Origin: Cladorrhinum sp. PSN259
Taxonomy: Eukaryota > Ascomycota > Sordariomycetes > Sordariales > Podosporaceae
Direction: 5' to 3'
DNA: 64,000 bases
NCBI GenBank assembly: GCA_033725935.1
Contig: MU867072.1
Coordinates: forward strand, 575,323 to 639,322
A program made the translations under genes and the position numbers. Of this stretch, positions 1 to 9,472 are shown in pieces. Below the pieces are notes generated by a model, which had not been told where the DNA came from, ran no database searches, and saw only the letters and a list, made by a program, of their open reading frames with translations. Every line of letters begins with the position of its first letter. Within the stretch, counting starts at the first letter, position 1.

Positions 1-1510
1 CGTTACACATCCCTCACGAGTACGATGGCTGGCTATAGACCAGGAGGAATTTGAAAAGCTACTTACTGATCTTCACTTTTTGACGGAGCGCTTACATGAG
101 TTGATGAGAATTCATCACGAGAAGAAGATTGACGACATCACAGCAAAGACATATCGAGAGATGATTCTTACCCGAAACGATGTCCAAGATTTGAGGGATA
201 TGTTTGATGCAGTTACAAGTCTCATAACGACCTCCACGGGTAATCAAAAAGACAAGAAGGCCCACAAGAACGACAGAGCACTCCAGGACCTCGTCCAAAT
301 CAAGAAGCTCTCTCGTACCTCAGACTCCATCATGGCAAAGCTCAAATCTGATTCAGTCCTTGACTCCAATCGTCTCTCAACCCTCAACTCCACGGTCCGT
401 AAGCTTTCCGACTCAGACATAAGCGAAGAATTTGAATGGAACGAAGACGTCTACCCACAATCACTTCCTCGTCCGCGCGGCATAATCACCACTCCCGAGG
501 GTGACATCCCTGTCTGGGTAGAGTGGAAATCCATGGGATCTTTTCCACCTGGCTCCCTGAAGGATAAGGAAGCATTTCTGCGTACGCTTGCGCTCGCCGA
601 GATGCTGCATCTTCCAAAACCCGCGTCCCTCCACTCCCCAACATGCATCGGCTACTTCGACGATCGGGAAGTCTCGGGGAAAGACCTCTACGCCTGGATC
701 TTTAGAATGCCAGAGGGAAGTGATTACGATACACGAGTCGTTTCTCTCTACTCTTTAGTCGGAAACTCGAAGTTCAAGCCTTCTCTCTCTCAGCGTATCA
801 CAATGGCCGAGAAGCTTTGTTCGACCGTTCTGAATTTACATGCCGTGAACTGGCTTCACAAGGGAATATTCAGCGAGAATGTCATCTTCCACTTTAACGA
901 TCAAGGGGGCCTCCAGTATGATCCTTCATCCCCGCTGCTTTCTGGATTTGAGTTTTCAAGGCCGGACGGAACGCACACCACCGCAAGAGACACTGATATT
1001 GTCTGGGATCTGTACCGGTGGCCTGCTATTCAGAGGGAATGCCCCACAGATAGGAACTCGAGAAAGACCTATGATCTCTACAGTCTTGGGTTGCTCTTGA
1101 TTGAGATTGCGCACTGGGAGAAACTTCATGTGCTTATGAACTTGGGTTCTGCGAAAGCGTTACAAACACCCTCCATTAGGGATGGTGGCGATTACTTCGG
1201 AACATCAACTGTGCCTAACGTTCCCCTTCAGGAGTCGAAAAGTGTGAGAGACTGGTTGTTGGGATTTGAAGTGAAGAGCAAAAAGCTTGGGAACGAGGTG
1301 GTGCCGCCACCGTTTGAGACGAATCCCTTGACTGAGTTACGGAACGTTGTCGGTAACCGTTACTGGAAGGCCGCAGAGAGATGCGTGTGGGCGCATGGGG
1401 AAAAGGGCTTTGGTGTGAACGAGAAAGATGATGACCCGGGGTTTGGGGTTGGGCTGCAGGAGGCGTTTACAGAGCAAGTGGTTGAGGTATTGAGGGGGGT
1501 TGATATTTGA
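1..1510 (+). CDS. HeLo-domain protein with C-terminal pseudokinase-like domain (5' partial)
   Basis: The reading frame is open from the window edge (first codon at position 2) to the TGA at 1508-1510, so the start and part of the N-terminal domain lie outside. The visible N-terminus (WLAIDQEEFEKLL..., then helices to about residue 75) looks like the end of a HeLo (prion-inhibition and propagation) domain. A linker is followed by an RPRG...VWVEWK segment typical of fungal HeLo proteins, and by a kinase-like fold ending in a helical C-lobe (YDLYSLGLLLIEIA). The catalytic loop reads HKGIFSENVIF instead of HRDxxxxN, and the DFG position reads GFEF, so both catalytic aspartates appear to be missing: a pseudokinase is the best reading. 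HeLo domains in fungi act in membrane-targeting cell death and heterokaryon incompatibility; that role here is inference. No introns are visible in this part. Confidence 0.8.
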   Translation, partial: VTHPSRVRWLAIDQEEFEKLLTDLHFLTERLHELMRIHHEKKIDDITAKTYREMILTRNDVQDLRDMFDAVTSLITTSTGNQKDKKAHKNDRALQDLVQIKKLSRTSDSIMAKLKSDSVLDSNRLSTLNSTVRKLSDSDISEEFEWNEDVYPQSLPRPRGIITTPEGDIPVWVEWKSMGSFPPGSLKDKEAFLRTLALAEMLHLPKPASLHSPTCIGYFDDREVSGKDLYAWIFRMPEGSDYDTRVVSLYSLVGNSKFKPSLSQRITMAEKLCSTVLNLHAVNWLHKGIFSENVIFHFNDQGGLQYDPSSPLLSGFEFSRPDGTHTTARDTDIVWDLYRWPAIQRECPTDRNSRKTYDLYSLGLLLIEIAHWEKLHVLMNLGSAKALQTPSIRDGGDYFGTSTVPNVPLQESKSVRDWLLGFEVKSKKLGNEVVPPPFETNPLTELRNVVGNRYWKAAERCVWAHGEKGFGVNEKDDDPGFGVGLQEAFTEQVVEVLRGVDI

Positions 1511-2117
1511 GTTGTGCAATGCCGCCGACATCTTGGTAAGCGTTCAGAAGATAACTGAGGGCGTGTTGGTGAAGATGGAGGTGTGTCTGGTGAAAGGAAA
1601 GGGTCTAATTGGGGTTACGGAGCGCCTAATGATCAATGGCAAATGTTATCGTTGAACTTGTTGCCAATGACATTGGAATGGGCGGCAGGAAATATATGGA
1701 TAGTTCACCTTTTGGTTTTTTCATTATTCAAGCAATTCCTTTAAGTCAGAACTGATACAACCGCACCCGGATTAAAGGGGCTACCTCCGGACATATCCGC
1801 TGCGGAACTCCGCAATATTTCCACTCACTTTGCATATGTGCATTCAGATTTCTGCAGCCAAATCAACTACATGAGAATAATTCTAAATCTCAACGAAGAA
1901 ATCTATACCCGTATTTGAACTAGTTGGGTACAAAAAATAATCTGAATCATGTAAAGGGACCTGGCACAGGACTGACTAGAGTGTTACACGCAGCAGTCCG
2001 CTTAATACTCGTACCTGACCCCCTCGTATGAAAGAATATCTGTATTCCCTCAGCATCAATCCATCACTCTACCATACAACAACAGTCACCGGTCGTTAAA
2101 AAACAACAAATCCTAAA
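1511..2117. other. Intergenic spacer, HeLo gene to cupin gene
   Basis: This holds the 3' flank of the HeLo gene and the promoter of the cupin gene. The last 100 bases before the cupin ATG are pyrimidine/CA rich, as is usual for fungal leaders. No other gene or repeat was recognised. Confidence 0.6.
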
Positions 2118-3142
2118 ATGCCCCTCCGCGGCCCCCATCCGGTAAACCTAGCCCGCAAAGCCGACGCCGAAGTCCTCCGCGTCGGGCCACTCACCATCCG
2201 CATCCTAGAGGACGGCACAAGGACACAGGATAGAGTCAGCGCCATCCTGCTCGAAGTGCCCGCCGGCAAGTCTGGACCGCCTATGCATTGGTATTTATCT
2301 TCTTCTGCCTCTTACCCCTCCCCTCTCTCAATCAAACTAACGCCAGTCACAGGCATCGTTTTCATGATGAGTTGTTCTTAGTTACCAAAGGCACGTTGCC
2401 CCCCTTTTAACTCTCATTTACCCATTTACTACCCCCTTAGCTAACTCTATGAATCTTATAAATATGGAAGCTAATAAAATGAAACAGGCCAACTCACATT
2501 CGTAACACCCGAAGGCGAATCAACTGCCTCGGCGGGGGACTTGATGACTGTTCCTCCTGGCGCGGTACTTTTTACTCTCACGGTTTCCCATTCGCCTTTT
2601 TGACGTTTGTTTGGTAACTGATAAAATTAAAACTCGTTATCCAGATCCACACGTTCAAGAACCCAAGCGAAACAGAAGACGCAGAGTGCTACATGACTGC
2701 TACACCAGGTAAATAAAAAGCCCTCTCTTCCCCTTTCTATGTACTTCCCATTTCACCACCTTTCCTTCCTTCCTTCCTGCCTTCCTTCCTTCCTGCCTTC
2801 CTTCCTTCCTTCTTCTGTTATGGAAATATAAATCAACTAACATTTAAATAACAAAAGGACACTACGTCGACTGTAAGCCCCTTTCTTTTTTTCTAACTGA
2901 TTAAAACAAAACTCCAACTTCAAAGCCCTTACATTTGAAACCCTTCCTTTCATAAGTTTGGTTGGGAACGAACGAACCAACCCGTTGGAGTGACAAAAAT
3001 ACTGATTCGATAAAAAATAAAAGATTTCAGAATGCTAGCCAAAGCAACCTCGGAGGGCAAGAAGCCTCTCACTCCAACCGATACGCAGCACTTGATGGCG
3101 CTGTTTGGGACTTTCCCGCCCGAGGTTGAGAGTGAGCCTTGA
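2118..3142 (+). CDS. Small cupin-domain protein, six exons
   Basis: Exons 2118-2290, 2353-2390, 2488-2564, 2645-2708, 2858-2872 and 3024-3142 join in phase to give 161 residues. The cupin metal-site motif spans the first junction and reads HWHRFHDELFLVTKG; it is followed by a second beta-barrel half (DLMTVPPGA then IHTFKNPSE). The protein ends KPLTPTDTQHLMALFGTFPPEVESEP. Cupin_2 proteins of this size are small cytosolic proteins of varied or unknown catalytic role, so no substrate is proposed. Intron 2 (2391-2487) begins with GC, not GT, and carries a CTAAT branch-like site. Intron 4 (2709-2857) carries a CCTT-rich microsatellite. Exon 5 is only 15 nt. The start ATG sits in an AAATG context, with no upstream in-frame alternative. 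Confidence 0.85.
2761..2813. repeat. CCTT/CTGCC microsatellite inside a cupin intron
   Basis: A run of TTCC units interrupted by two TTCCTGCC variants fills about a third of the fourth intron of the cupin gene. It lies away from both splice sites, so length change should be tolerated. Confidence 0.85.
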
Positions 3143-4068
3143 GCAGAATCCTCGACTTTTTTTTTTTTTTCACTCTTGAATTCTTTCACCTGGGGAAGGA
3201 GAACTACGTATAGGAAAGCAGGACGCTCCAGAAATAAGGTGTAAGATTAGAATTATCGTACAAGTTGATTATATATTCTTAAAAAGTTTATAGTTTTACA
3301 GACAGTAAAGTGTTGGAAATGGTGAGGATCTTAAATGATGGGAAAAGCTATGAACGGTATATCCTTTCGTCTTGGAATGAAAGAAGGCGCGCATCGCATG
3401 GGGCCAAATGGGACCCCTGCGCCATCAAATGATCAAACAATGGGCAGCCAGTAGAGCCACTTCTTCGAGAGCCGCCTTTTTTCTGGCCACCGAAGAGTGC
3501 CACAACGTACAACCCCTTTTGCGAACATCAAATTTTCTGCAACCAAATTCATATTCAAAGACGTGGAGAAATTACAAAGTCTATTGGCTATGCGCCTGCT
3601 TCCAGAAAATGCATCGCCTCCCCAGAATCCTTACCCTACCAAGCAAATCGGTACGAGGTAAGTGCCGCTGAAAAGGTCTCGTCTTGCTGTATAAGCTCGC
3701 TCGCAAAAAATGGGAATCTCTGAAAGAAATTCTGGCAAACACACAAAAGCAGAAAGATTATCATCGCCAAGCCATCCGACCCCCCTGGATACGTCCTGAA
3801 AAATTCCGCGAAAGATGGACAGAGCCGATTGGATTGCAGTCGTCGCGTTGTTTGCCGCGTTCGACCGCCGAACTGATCCCCAATCATCTCATGGAGCTCG
3901 GTGGATCGATATATGCAACAAGGCCGAACGGTTTGACTGTATGTGGATCCCTCTCTGCGCGTGTGTGGTGACAGCACAAAAGGCCAAACCCTGAAACTCC
4001 TCTCTCCTCACACCGTGACCCAATCCATCAAACCAAAGTTCAAACACCATGCCCTTTGAATTGACTAT
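3143..4068. other. Intergenic spacer between convergent genes (cupin and cytochrome b5)
   Basis: The cupin gene (+) and cytochrome b5 (-) point toward each other across this stretch. It begins with a poly-T run (3158-3171). Open frames of 80-110 codons exist on both strands around 3408-3977, but they have no recognisable domain, no supporting intron structure, and overlap each other on opposite strands. I see no gene here. Confidence 0.55.
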
Positions 4069-4731
4069 TTAAGCCTGCTGAGCAGCCTGTTGTTGCTGGA
4101 GGTACTGGTAGGCATAGTAGGCGGCGGCACCACCGATAACAACAATAAAATAGAGAGCAGAACCGAGACCGGCGCTCTCGTTGTTGGCGGCAGGGGAAAC
4201 GGCACCGGGCTGGGGAGTCTTGGGCTTGGGGTCGCCAGGCTATTGTTTCCCACAAGGACATAGTCAGCAAGCTGCGATCTTCCGCTTATCTCGTAGACAC
4301 AGAATATCAGGGCAAGAAACTCACGGCGCGCTTCAGGGTGCCGACAAGGAGCTGGTCAAGGGTCTCACGGGCCTCGTCGCTGTGGCCGACATCCTCGAAA
4401 GCCTCGGTGGAATCCTGGCCGGCAACATCGAGAAGAACCTCCTCGCCGCCTCTGAATAATTCCCAAAGTTAGTAAATGCGTGCTACTGTATGCTCCTCGC
4501 GTCTTCGGTCTCTCGGAGATCGGATTGGACTGCCGATGCGGGGGAGAGGACAAAAACACCCGGGAGAATTTGGGGAAAGGAGCAAAGATAAGGGGTAAGC
4601 GGGAAGACTTACGGGTGCTCATCTACGAACTTTGTGATGTCGTAGACCTTGTCGTGAATGACGCAGTAAAGGTCCTTCTTGGTGTTGTGCTCGGCAACAT
4701 CCTGGTAGGTGAACTCCTGAGTGGCGGCCAT
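4069..4731 (-). CDS. CYB5: Cytochrome b5, tail-anchored
   Basis: Exons on the minus strand are 4731-4613, 4451-4325 and 4239-4069, giving 138 residues. The heme-binding fold runs from residue 6 to about 80. Its two axial histidines are visible: His39 in the HPGG motif (split by intron 1) and His63 in FEDVGHSDEAR. A proline/alanine-rich linker leads to a single hydrophobic helix (residues about 108-125, LGSALYFIVVIGGAAAYYAY) and a short Q/A tail, as in ER tail-anchored b5. The protein passes electrons to fatty-acid desaturases, sterol enzymes and some P450s. The start is fixed by MAATQEFTYQDVAEHN, which matches the family N-terminus. A 5'-UTR intron is likely just upstream (4768-4865: GTGCGT donor, CACTAAC branch, TCGCAG acceptor). 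Confidence 0.96.
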
Positions 4732-5769
4732 CTTGATTTCAGTCGGTGTGTAAGGACGGGAATTTTTCTGCGAGACGAGAGAGGACAGCTTTCTGTTAGT
4801 GAGATACGCGCAAGAAGGGGCCCGAGCCGGCGCGCATTGGGCAGCAATTGGATGAAGGTACGCACCAGAATTTCGGAGGCTCAAGGGCACAGAGATCAGT
4901 TGCGTCTGGGAGGCGGCGACGTAAGTGTTGAGACAAGATTGCGAAAGAATGGGAATGAAAAAAAAAAAAAAAATCAAGGTCCCGGCTTCGGCTATAGAGC
5001 AGCCCGAGACTCAACAAGTCCGGGCTCGACAGACGGCAGTCTCGCGCTAGAGGTACAGCGAACCCCCCTGTCGGCCAGTGCAGGCAGCCAGTGGGGGCGT
5101 GTCACCCACTCTCCGGGTGCCAGCTAGGACTTAGGACTGAGCGTGCTAGGATGCTCTTGTTCAACAAAGTCCCCAGACCCAAAAAGCACCAATCATCAAT
5201 CTCCCAAGATTGTTCAAAGTCGGCTCTGATTCGCCCAGTCTCCAGGAAAGCCGAGTAAGTCAGAAATGGATCAAGAAATCGCCCGAAAATCTGCTGCAAA
5301 GAAAGGGGATGCGACCTGCCACTGCATCGCTCAACAACTTAGGGTATCCCTCGTCCAGTTTTCTCCATGTGAGTTCGCTGCAACTGAACGGCCACCTTTT
5401 TCCGGCGACCTTTACTCTACAAACGCTTTGGTGCTCGGTGTAACCACACACCGGCGACATTACAGTGGCTTCGTAAGCTTATCGGACAGATACCATCGGT
5501 GCAGCTTTTTTCTTTTTGTATTTTGCCCTCCATATCAGGCACTGTGAGCCAAACGGAGGAAGGGCACAACCGGAAGGGCCCCCGCACCGCCGACTCCGAT
5601 AGCCGATTCCGACCCCGGATTCCGTGAATGACACCGGACTTTTTCTACACTACACACTTCTCAGAGCTGCTACATTTCCCCTTTTTCCATTTCAAGAAAA
5701 CTATTTACGCCTGCTGCACCGTTATTACAAGACAGACAACCTAGTTAATACGTCAACCCGTCAACTCAA
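4732..5769. other. Spacer: cytochrome b5 leader and capping-protein 3' flank
   Basis: It contains the cytochrome b5 5' leader with a probable 5'-UTR intron (4768-4865, minus strand), a 15-A tract at about 4959-4973, and the 3' flank of the capping protein gene, which is transcribed in the same direction. No further gene was recognised. Confidence 0.5.
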
Positions 5770-6850
5770 TCATCGCCTTGTGCTCCCGCCACCGATATCC
5801 TGTCCGAGTCTATAGCTGGCCACCTTGTCCCACTCAATCTTTTGTCTTGTAACAGGGAGTTGTCTCCTCAGTGCCTTGAATGCACCCTCGCTAAGGGTTG
5901 TGAAGCTGCGGTTGAGCTCCTCCTGGTATTTTTTCTCGGCGGCAGAAATCTCCTTGACGATACCGGCACCAGTGCCGGATGCCGCTGTTGTGGACACGGG
6001 CTTGCTGGTCAGGAGACGCACGTTGCCGTCCTCGTAATAATGCACATCGACCTTGAGCGAGCCTTCGAGAGAGCTGGACGAGGGGTCAAAGATGTATAGG
6101 GAGCGCCAGCGGCCGTTCCTATTGTGCACCTATGTTAGACTTGTGACCTTCTTCGCCCATGCGCAACACCAGAGTCAACTGTACCAGAAGTTGTTGGGAC
6201 TGTATTTGTTGGCAACAATGATGACGGCAACCTTGGAGTCATTTTCTATCGGGTAGGCACCGTAAGTTGCATTCGGAAAGTGCTCGGTGACGTAGGTTGA
6301 GAGCGTCTTTAGGATAGATTTTCTGTCGCCATATCAGTGCCCCTCTATTTCCGGATGGTGTAGGAGCCACCCTTACACTAGGTCCTTCTGCTCGCCCTCC
6401 AGTACGTAGCTCTCGACTGCGCTCGCCTTCTGTGTGGCATGGTCAAATGCGAAGCTGGACGAGCTCTCGACATCGTAATATCGGCCGTTGCCAAGGGAGC
6501 TGTGCGAGCTAATAATTACGGACTGACTGCTTCCCGGAAGCTTAACTGTCGCGAACTGTTCCTCGTTGTACTTTTCGAAGGCCGGGCCAAGCTCGCTGAT
6601 CAGGTTGGGCTCTGAGATGGTCAAGGACTTGATATCTGATGGGTAATCGGTCAGGGCAGGTTCTCGAACGGATGGGTGGTAGGGGCGGCAAGGTAAAGGA
6701 GCTTGCCTGCGATAACGTCTGCCAGCTGGATAGGGGTTTGGGTTAGCAAGCTGTTGATGAGCTCAGAGCTCGGTCGGGCAGTGATGTGCTTACCTCGCCT
6801 GGGGGGGCGCCCTCAACGAAGGAGGAGACAATTGCCTGGCTTGATGACAT
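5770..6850 (-). CDS. cap1: F-actin-capping protein subunit alpha
   Basis: Five exons (6850-6794, 6725-6707, 6635-6377, 6322-6185, 6118-5770) give 273 residues, the usual length for the alpha subunit. The N-terminus MSSSQAIVSSFVEGAPPGELADVIADIK is the family signature. Further landmarks are GPAFEKYNEEQFATVKLPG, the DVESSSSFAFDH block, NNFWNGRWRSLYIFDP, and a C-terminal RQLPVTRQKIEWDKVASYRLGQDIGGG that contains the actin-binding tentacle region. With the beta subunit it caps barbed ends of actin filaments in cortical patches. Intron 2 (6636-6706) begins with GCAAGC, a GC-AG intron. Without it the frame breaks; with it the sequence reads VIADIKSL as in homologues. Exon 2 is only 19 nt. Confidence 0.95.
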
Positions 6851-7291
6851 GGCGGCGATCTGTAAATAGAACGGCTGATTTTGTGTATACTGCACGCCTT
6901 TGTTAATGCTTCAATGTTAGGTCGCGGGCTTGTCCTGGGCAACAGCGGAACAGCCATTTTGATGGAGACCACGGATGCGGGGCACTGGTGGCACCCACGC
7001 GCAAACGGGGTGCCAAGGCCAGGATCTTGCCTGCCGTCAGGCACTTGTCAAACAAAGCTATTTTCATCCGACATCCGACATTCTCTCCAACTGTACCTTG
7101 CAGATGCATTGACAGAAGTTTTGGGGGTAGAGACAAGTCGATATCGATTTCCCATCTCTACGCTATCTACACCAAAGAAAAACAAAATATGCAACACTAG
7201 ATACTTGGTTCCGACAATTCGAAATCTTTCCATCAACGCCACGCTTGCTGTGCTTCTAGATGCTCTAATCGATACTGTCAACCAAAAGTCT
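6851..7291. other. Short spacer between head-to-tail minus-strand genes
   Basis: It holds the capping-protein promoter and the BCKDH E1 beta 3' flank. Overlapping open frames of 70-150 codons occur on both strands, but none resembles a known protein. Confidence 0.5.
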
Positions 7292-8588
7292 TCAAAACCC
7301 AAGCACCTTCTTGATGTTATCATAAATTCCTAGGTAATCTCAAGTCAGTATCTTTTCACCTAGCTAGGACAGAACACACAGAAAATCACTTACTCGCCAC
7401 ATCCGGCACGTTGAACTGCTCATACATCAACGGCATATGTATACTCCAGCCGGCAACCCGAGCAACTGGAGCTTCCAGCCTCACAAACGTTTCGGGATCC
7501 TCCTGAATAGCAGCTGCCACCTCGGCACCGACACCCGCATTAACCATGGACTCGTGAACCACAATGCACCTGCCAGTCTTCCTCACACTCTTCAGCACAG
7601 TCTCCTTATCCCACGGATATATAGTCCGCAAATCAATCAACTCAACCGAGATGCCCAGGTCCGTCTCAGCCTGCTTCAGCGCCGCCATACACTTATATAG
7701 CGGCTGGCCATACGAAACAATCGTCACATCGGACCCTTCCTTCAAAATCTCAGCCTTGGATAGCGGCAATTCATACGCCGCAGTCGGAACCTGCTCAACA
7801 GCTGCGCGGTACAGAATCTTTGGCTCCATAAATACACACGGATCATTGCTCCGTATGGCAGCCAGCAAAAGTCCCTTGGCCTGCAGCGGCGACCGGGGCA
7901 TGATGACCCTCAGCCCGGGAATGTGCGTAAAGAGACTCTCAGGAGACTGAGAGTGGTACAGAGCGCCGTGGCCAACGCCACCGCAGGGCATTCGGACCGT
8001 CAAACCACCTGCACTGCGTCCGCATGCGCCGTCACGGTACCGGAACTTGGCTGCCTCGTTAACCATCTGGTCAAAGGCGGGATAGACATAGTCTGCAAAC
8101 TGGATCTCGGCTACTGGACGCATCCCCTCTGCTGCGACGCCGATGGCAAAGCCCATGATTCCTTGTTCTGATAACGGTGTGTTGAAGACCCGGTCACCGC
8201 CGTAGGTTTCTGCCAGTTTTCCCGTGCAGCGGAACACTCCGCCAAAGGCGACATCTTCACCAAAGATTAGGACGGACTCGTCTTCTGCCAGGGCGGTAGC
8301 CAGCGCGTCGTTGATGGCTTGGAAGAGGTTCATGCGCTTCGTCGTGCCATTGCGGACTTCGGCCGGCAGTTCAGGGTTGTTCAATGCTGACTGGGAGGTT
8401 TGGGACAGTAAAGGTGTGGTTGCATAGTCTATTGCGAGGTTCAGTTTGGCATTGGGCGGAGCTGTAGAGTATCGTCTTCTCGAGGAGAGGAGGGCCGCTG
8501 GCAGTGCCGCATTGCGGGCGGACAAGATGGTTGCTGATGATATGCGTGTAAGTGCCCGAGAGACGGGGCGAATAGATGAGTTCCTCAT
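7292..8588 (-). CDS. BCKDHB: Branched-chain 2-oxoacid dehydrogenase E1 component subunit beta, mitochondrial
   Basis: The long exon 8588-7394 plus a 38-nt terminal exon 7329-7292 give 410 residues. The first 45 or so residues are Arg/Ser/Ala rich and lack acidic residues (RRRYST near the end), a mitochondrial presequence. The transketolase pyrimidine-binding domain follows (MNLFQAINDALATALAEDESVLIFGEDVAFGGVFRCT), then the C-terminal transketolase domain (GSDVTIVSYGQPLYKCMAAL ... ELIDLRTIYPWD). GGVFRCT and LSEQGIMGFAIG mark the branched-chain type rather than pyruvate dehydrogenase E1 beta. It forms the alpha2beta2 thiamine-diphosphate enzyme that oxidatively decarboxylates Leu, Ile and Val 2-oxoacids. 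The intron lies within the codon for Arg in VARIYDNIKKVLGF; reading through it ends the protein early with a few extra residues. Confidence 0.96.
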
Positions 8589-9472
8589 GGTAGGTGTCTC
8601 GTGAAAGGATCCAGTGTCAAAACGAAGAAGGTCTGCATTGTAAAGAAGGTGCAGACAACGAGCTTCTCAGAGACAAACTTGAGGAGGTGTGCTGGATGAC
8701 GCCGGGTTGTGCGGCTTGCAACGGCTTTGTCAGACCGTCCCATCTGTTGAACCGCCGACGGGCAGACCAGGGGTTCTGTTAGTGCAGGTTCCTAGAACTG
8801 AACTGCGTGGGGCCCCGCAGATGGCTTTCCTTCCCCGCGCTCAGACCCCAATTCTTTTTGTCTTTGCACATTCAACCAATTCCCGGGACGAAAAACCGAC
8901 AGGGGTTGGATGCTCAATTGGCATTCTGCAATTGCATGAGATCAACCGGCAGTGGTTGGCTACTTCATGGTGTATAATCGTCCCAACCTGGCTTTTATAA
9001 CTGCTTTCTTTAGCTCTTTCTCTGGTTCTGATGCTAGAAACGGGGTTGGGCAGCCGCTGGCGCCTCCTCAGCCTCCTAGTTGTATAGACTACACTAAATT
9101 TGGGGGGGATATCGTTACCCAGTCAACAATCGCGCACACCAGACTTTCAAACTGGAGCGCTCCGCAGTGCTTTGCGACCTCTGGGCGCGCCAGGGTGGGT
9201 GGTTGGTGTCTGGCTTTCCAAGGAACGAATCAGAAAAATGACGTGGCCGAGACACTCTTCAAACTCGAAGACTTGAATTCAATTGGTGTTTTATGTTTTA
9301 GTTTTTTGCCAGGTTTTTGCTGTGTAGTGGCGCGATTTGTTTATCACTTCAATTTTTGCAGCTATCACCGCATTTCCTGATCAACACAATGCGATCATCC
9401 CCCACACCGCATTTTCATTCCTAACCCGCCATTAACCACCACCACCACCACCACCACCACATAACCGAAAGT
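8589..9472. promoter_or_regulatory. Divergent promoter region, BCKDHB (-) and exgD (+)
   Basis: The two genes start back to back, 884 bp apart. The exgD leader contains a CCA/ACC trinucleotide run (about 9436-9461) just before its ATG. No distinct operator could be assigned by eye, and the open frames on the plus strand (8594-9380) look non-coding. Confidence 0.5.

Noticed and set aside
3408..3977. Open frames of 87-113 codons on both strands between cupin and cytochrome b5
   Set aside because: Mutually overlapping on opposite strands, with no domain and no splice logic.
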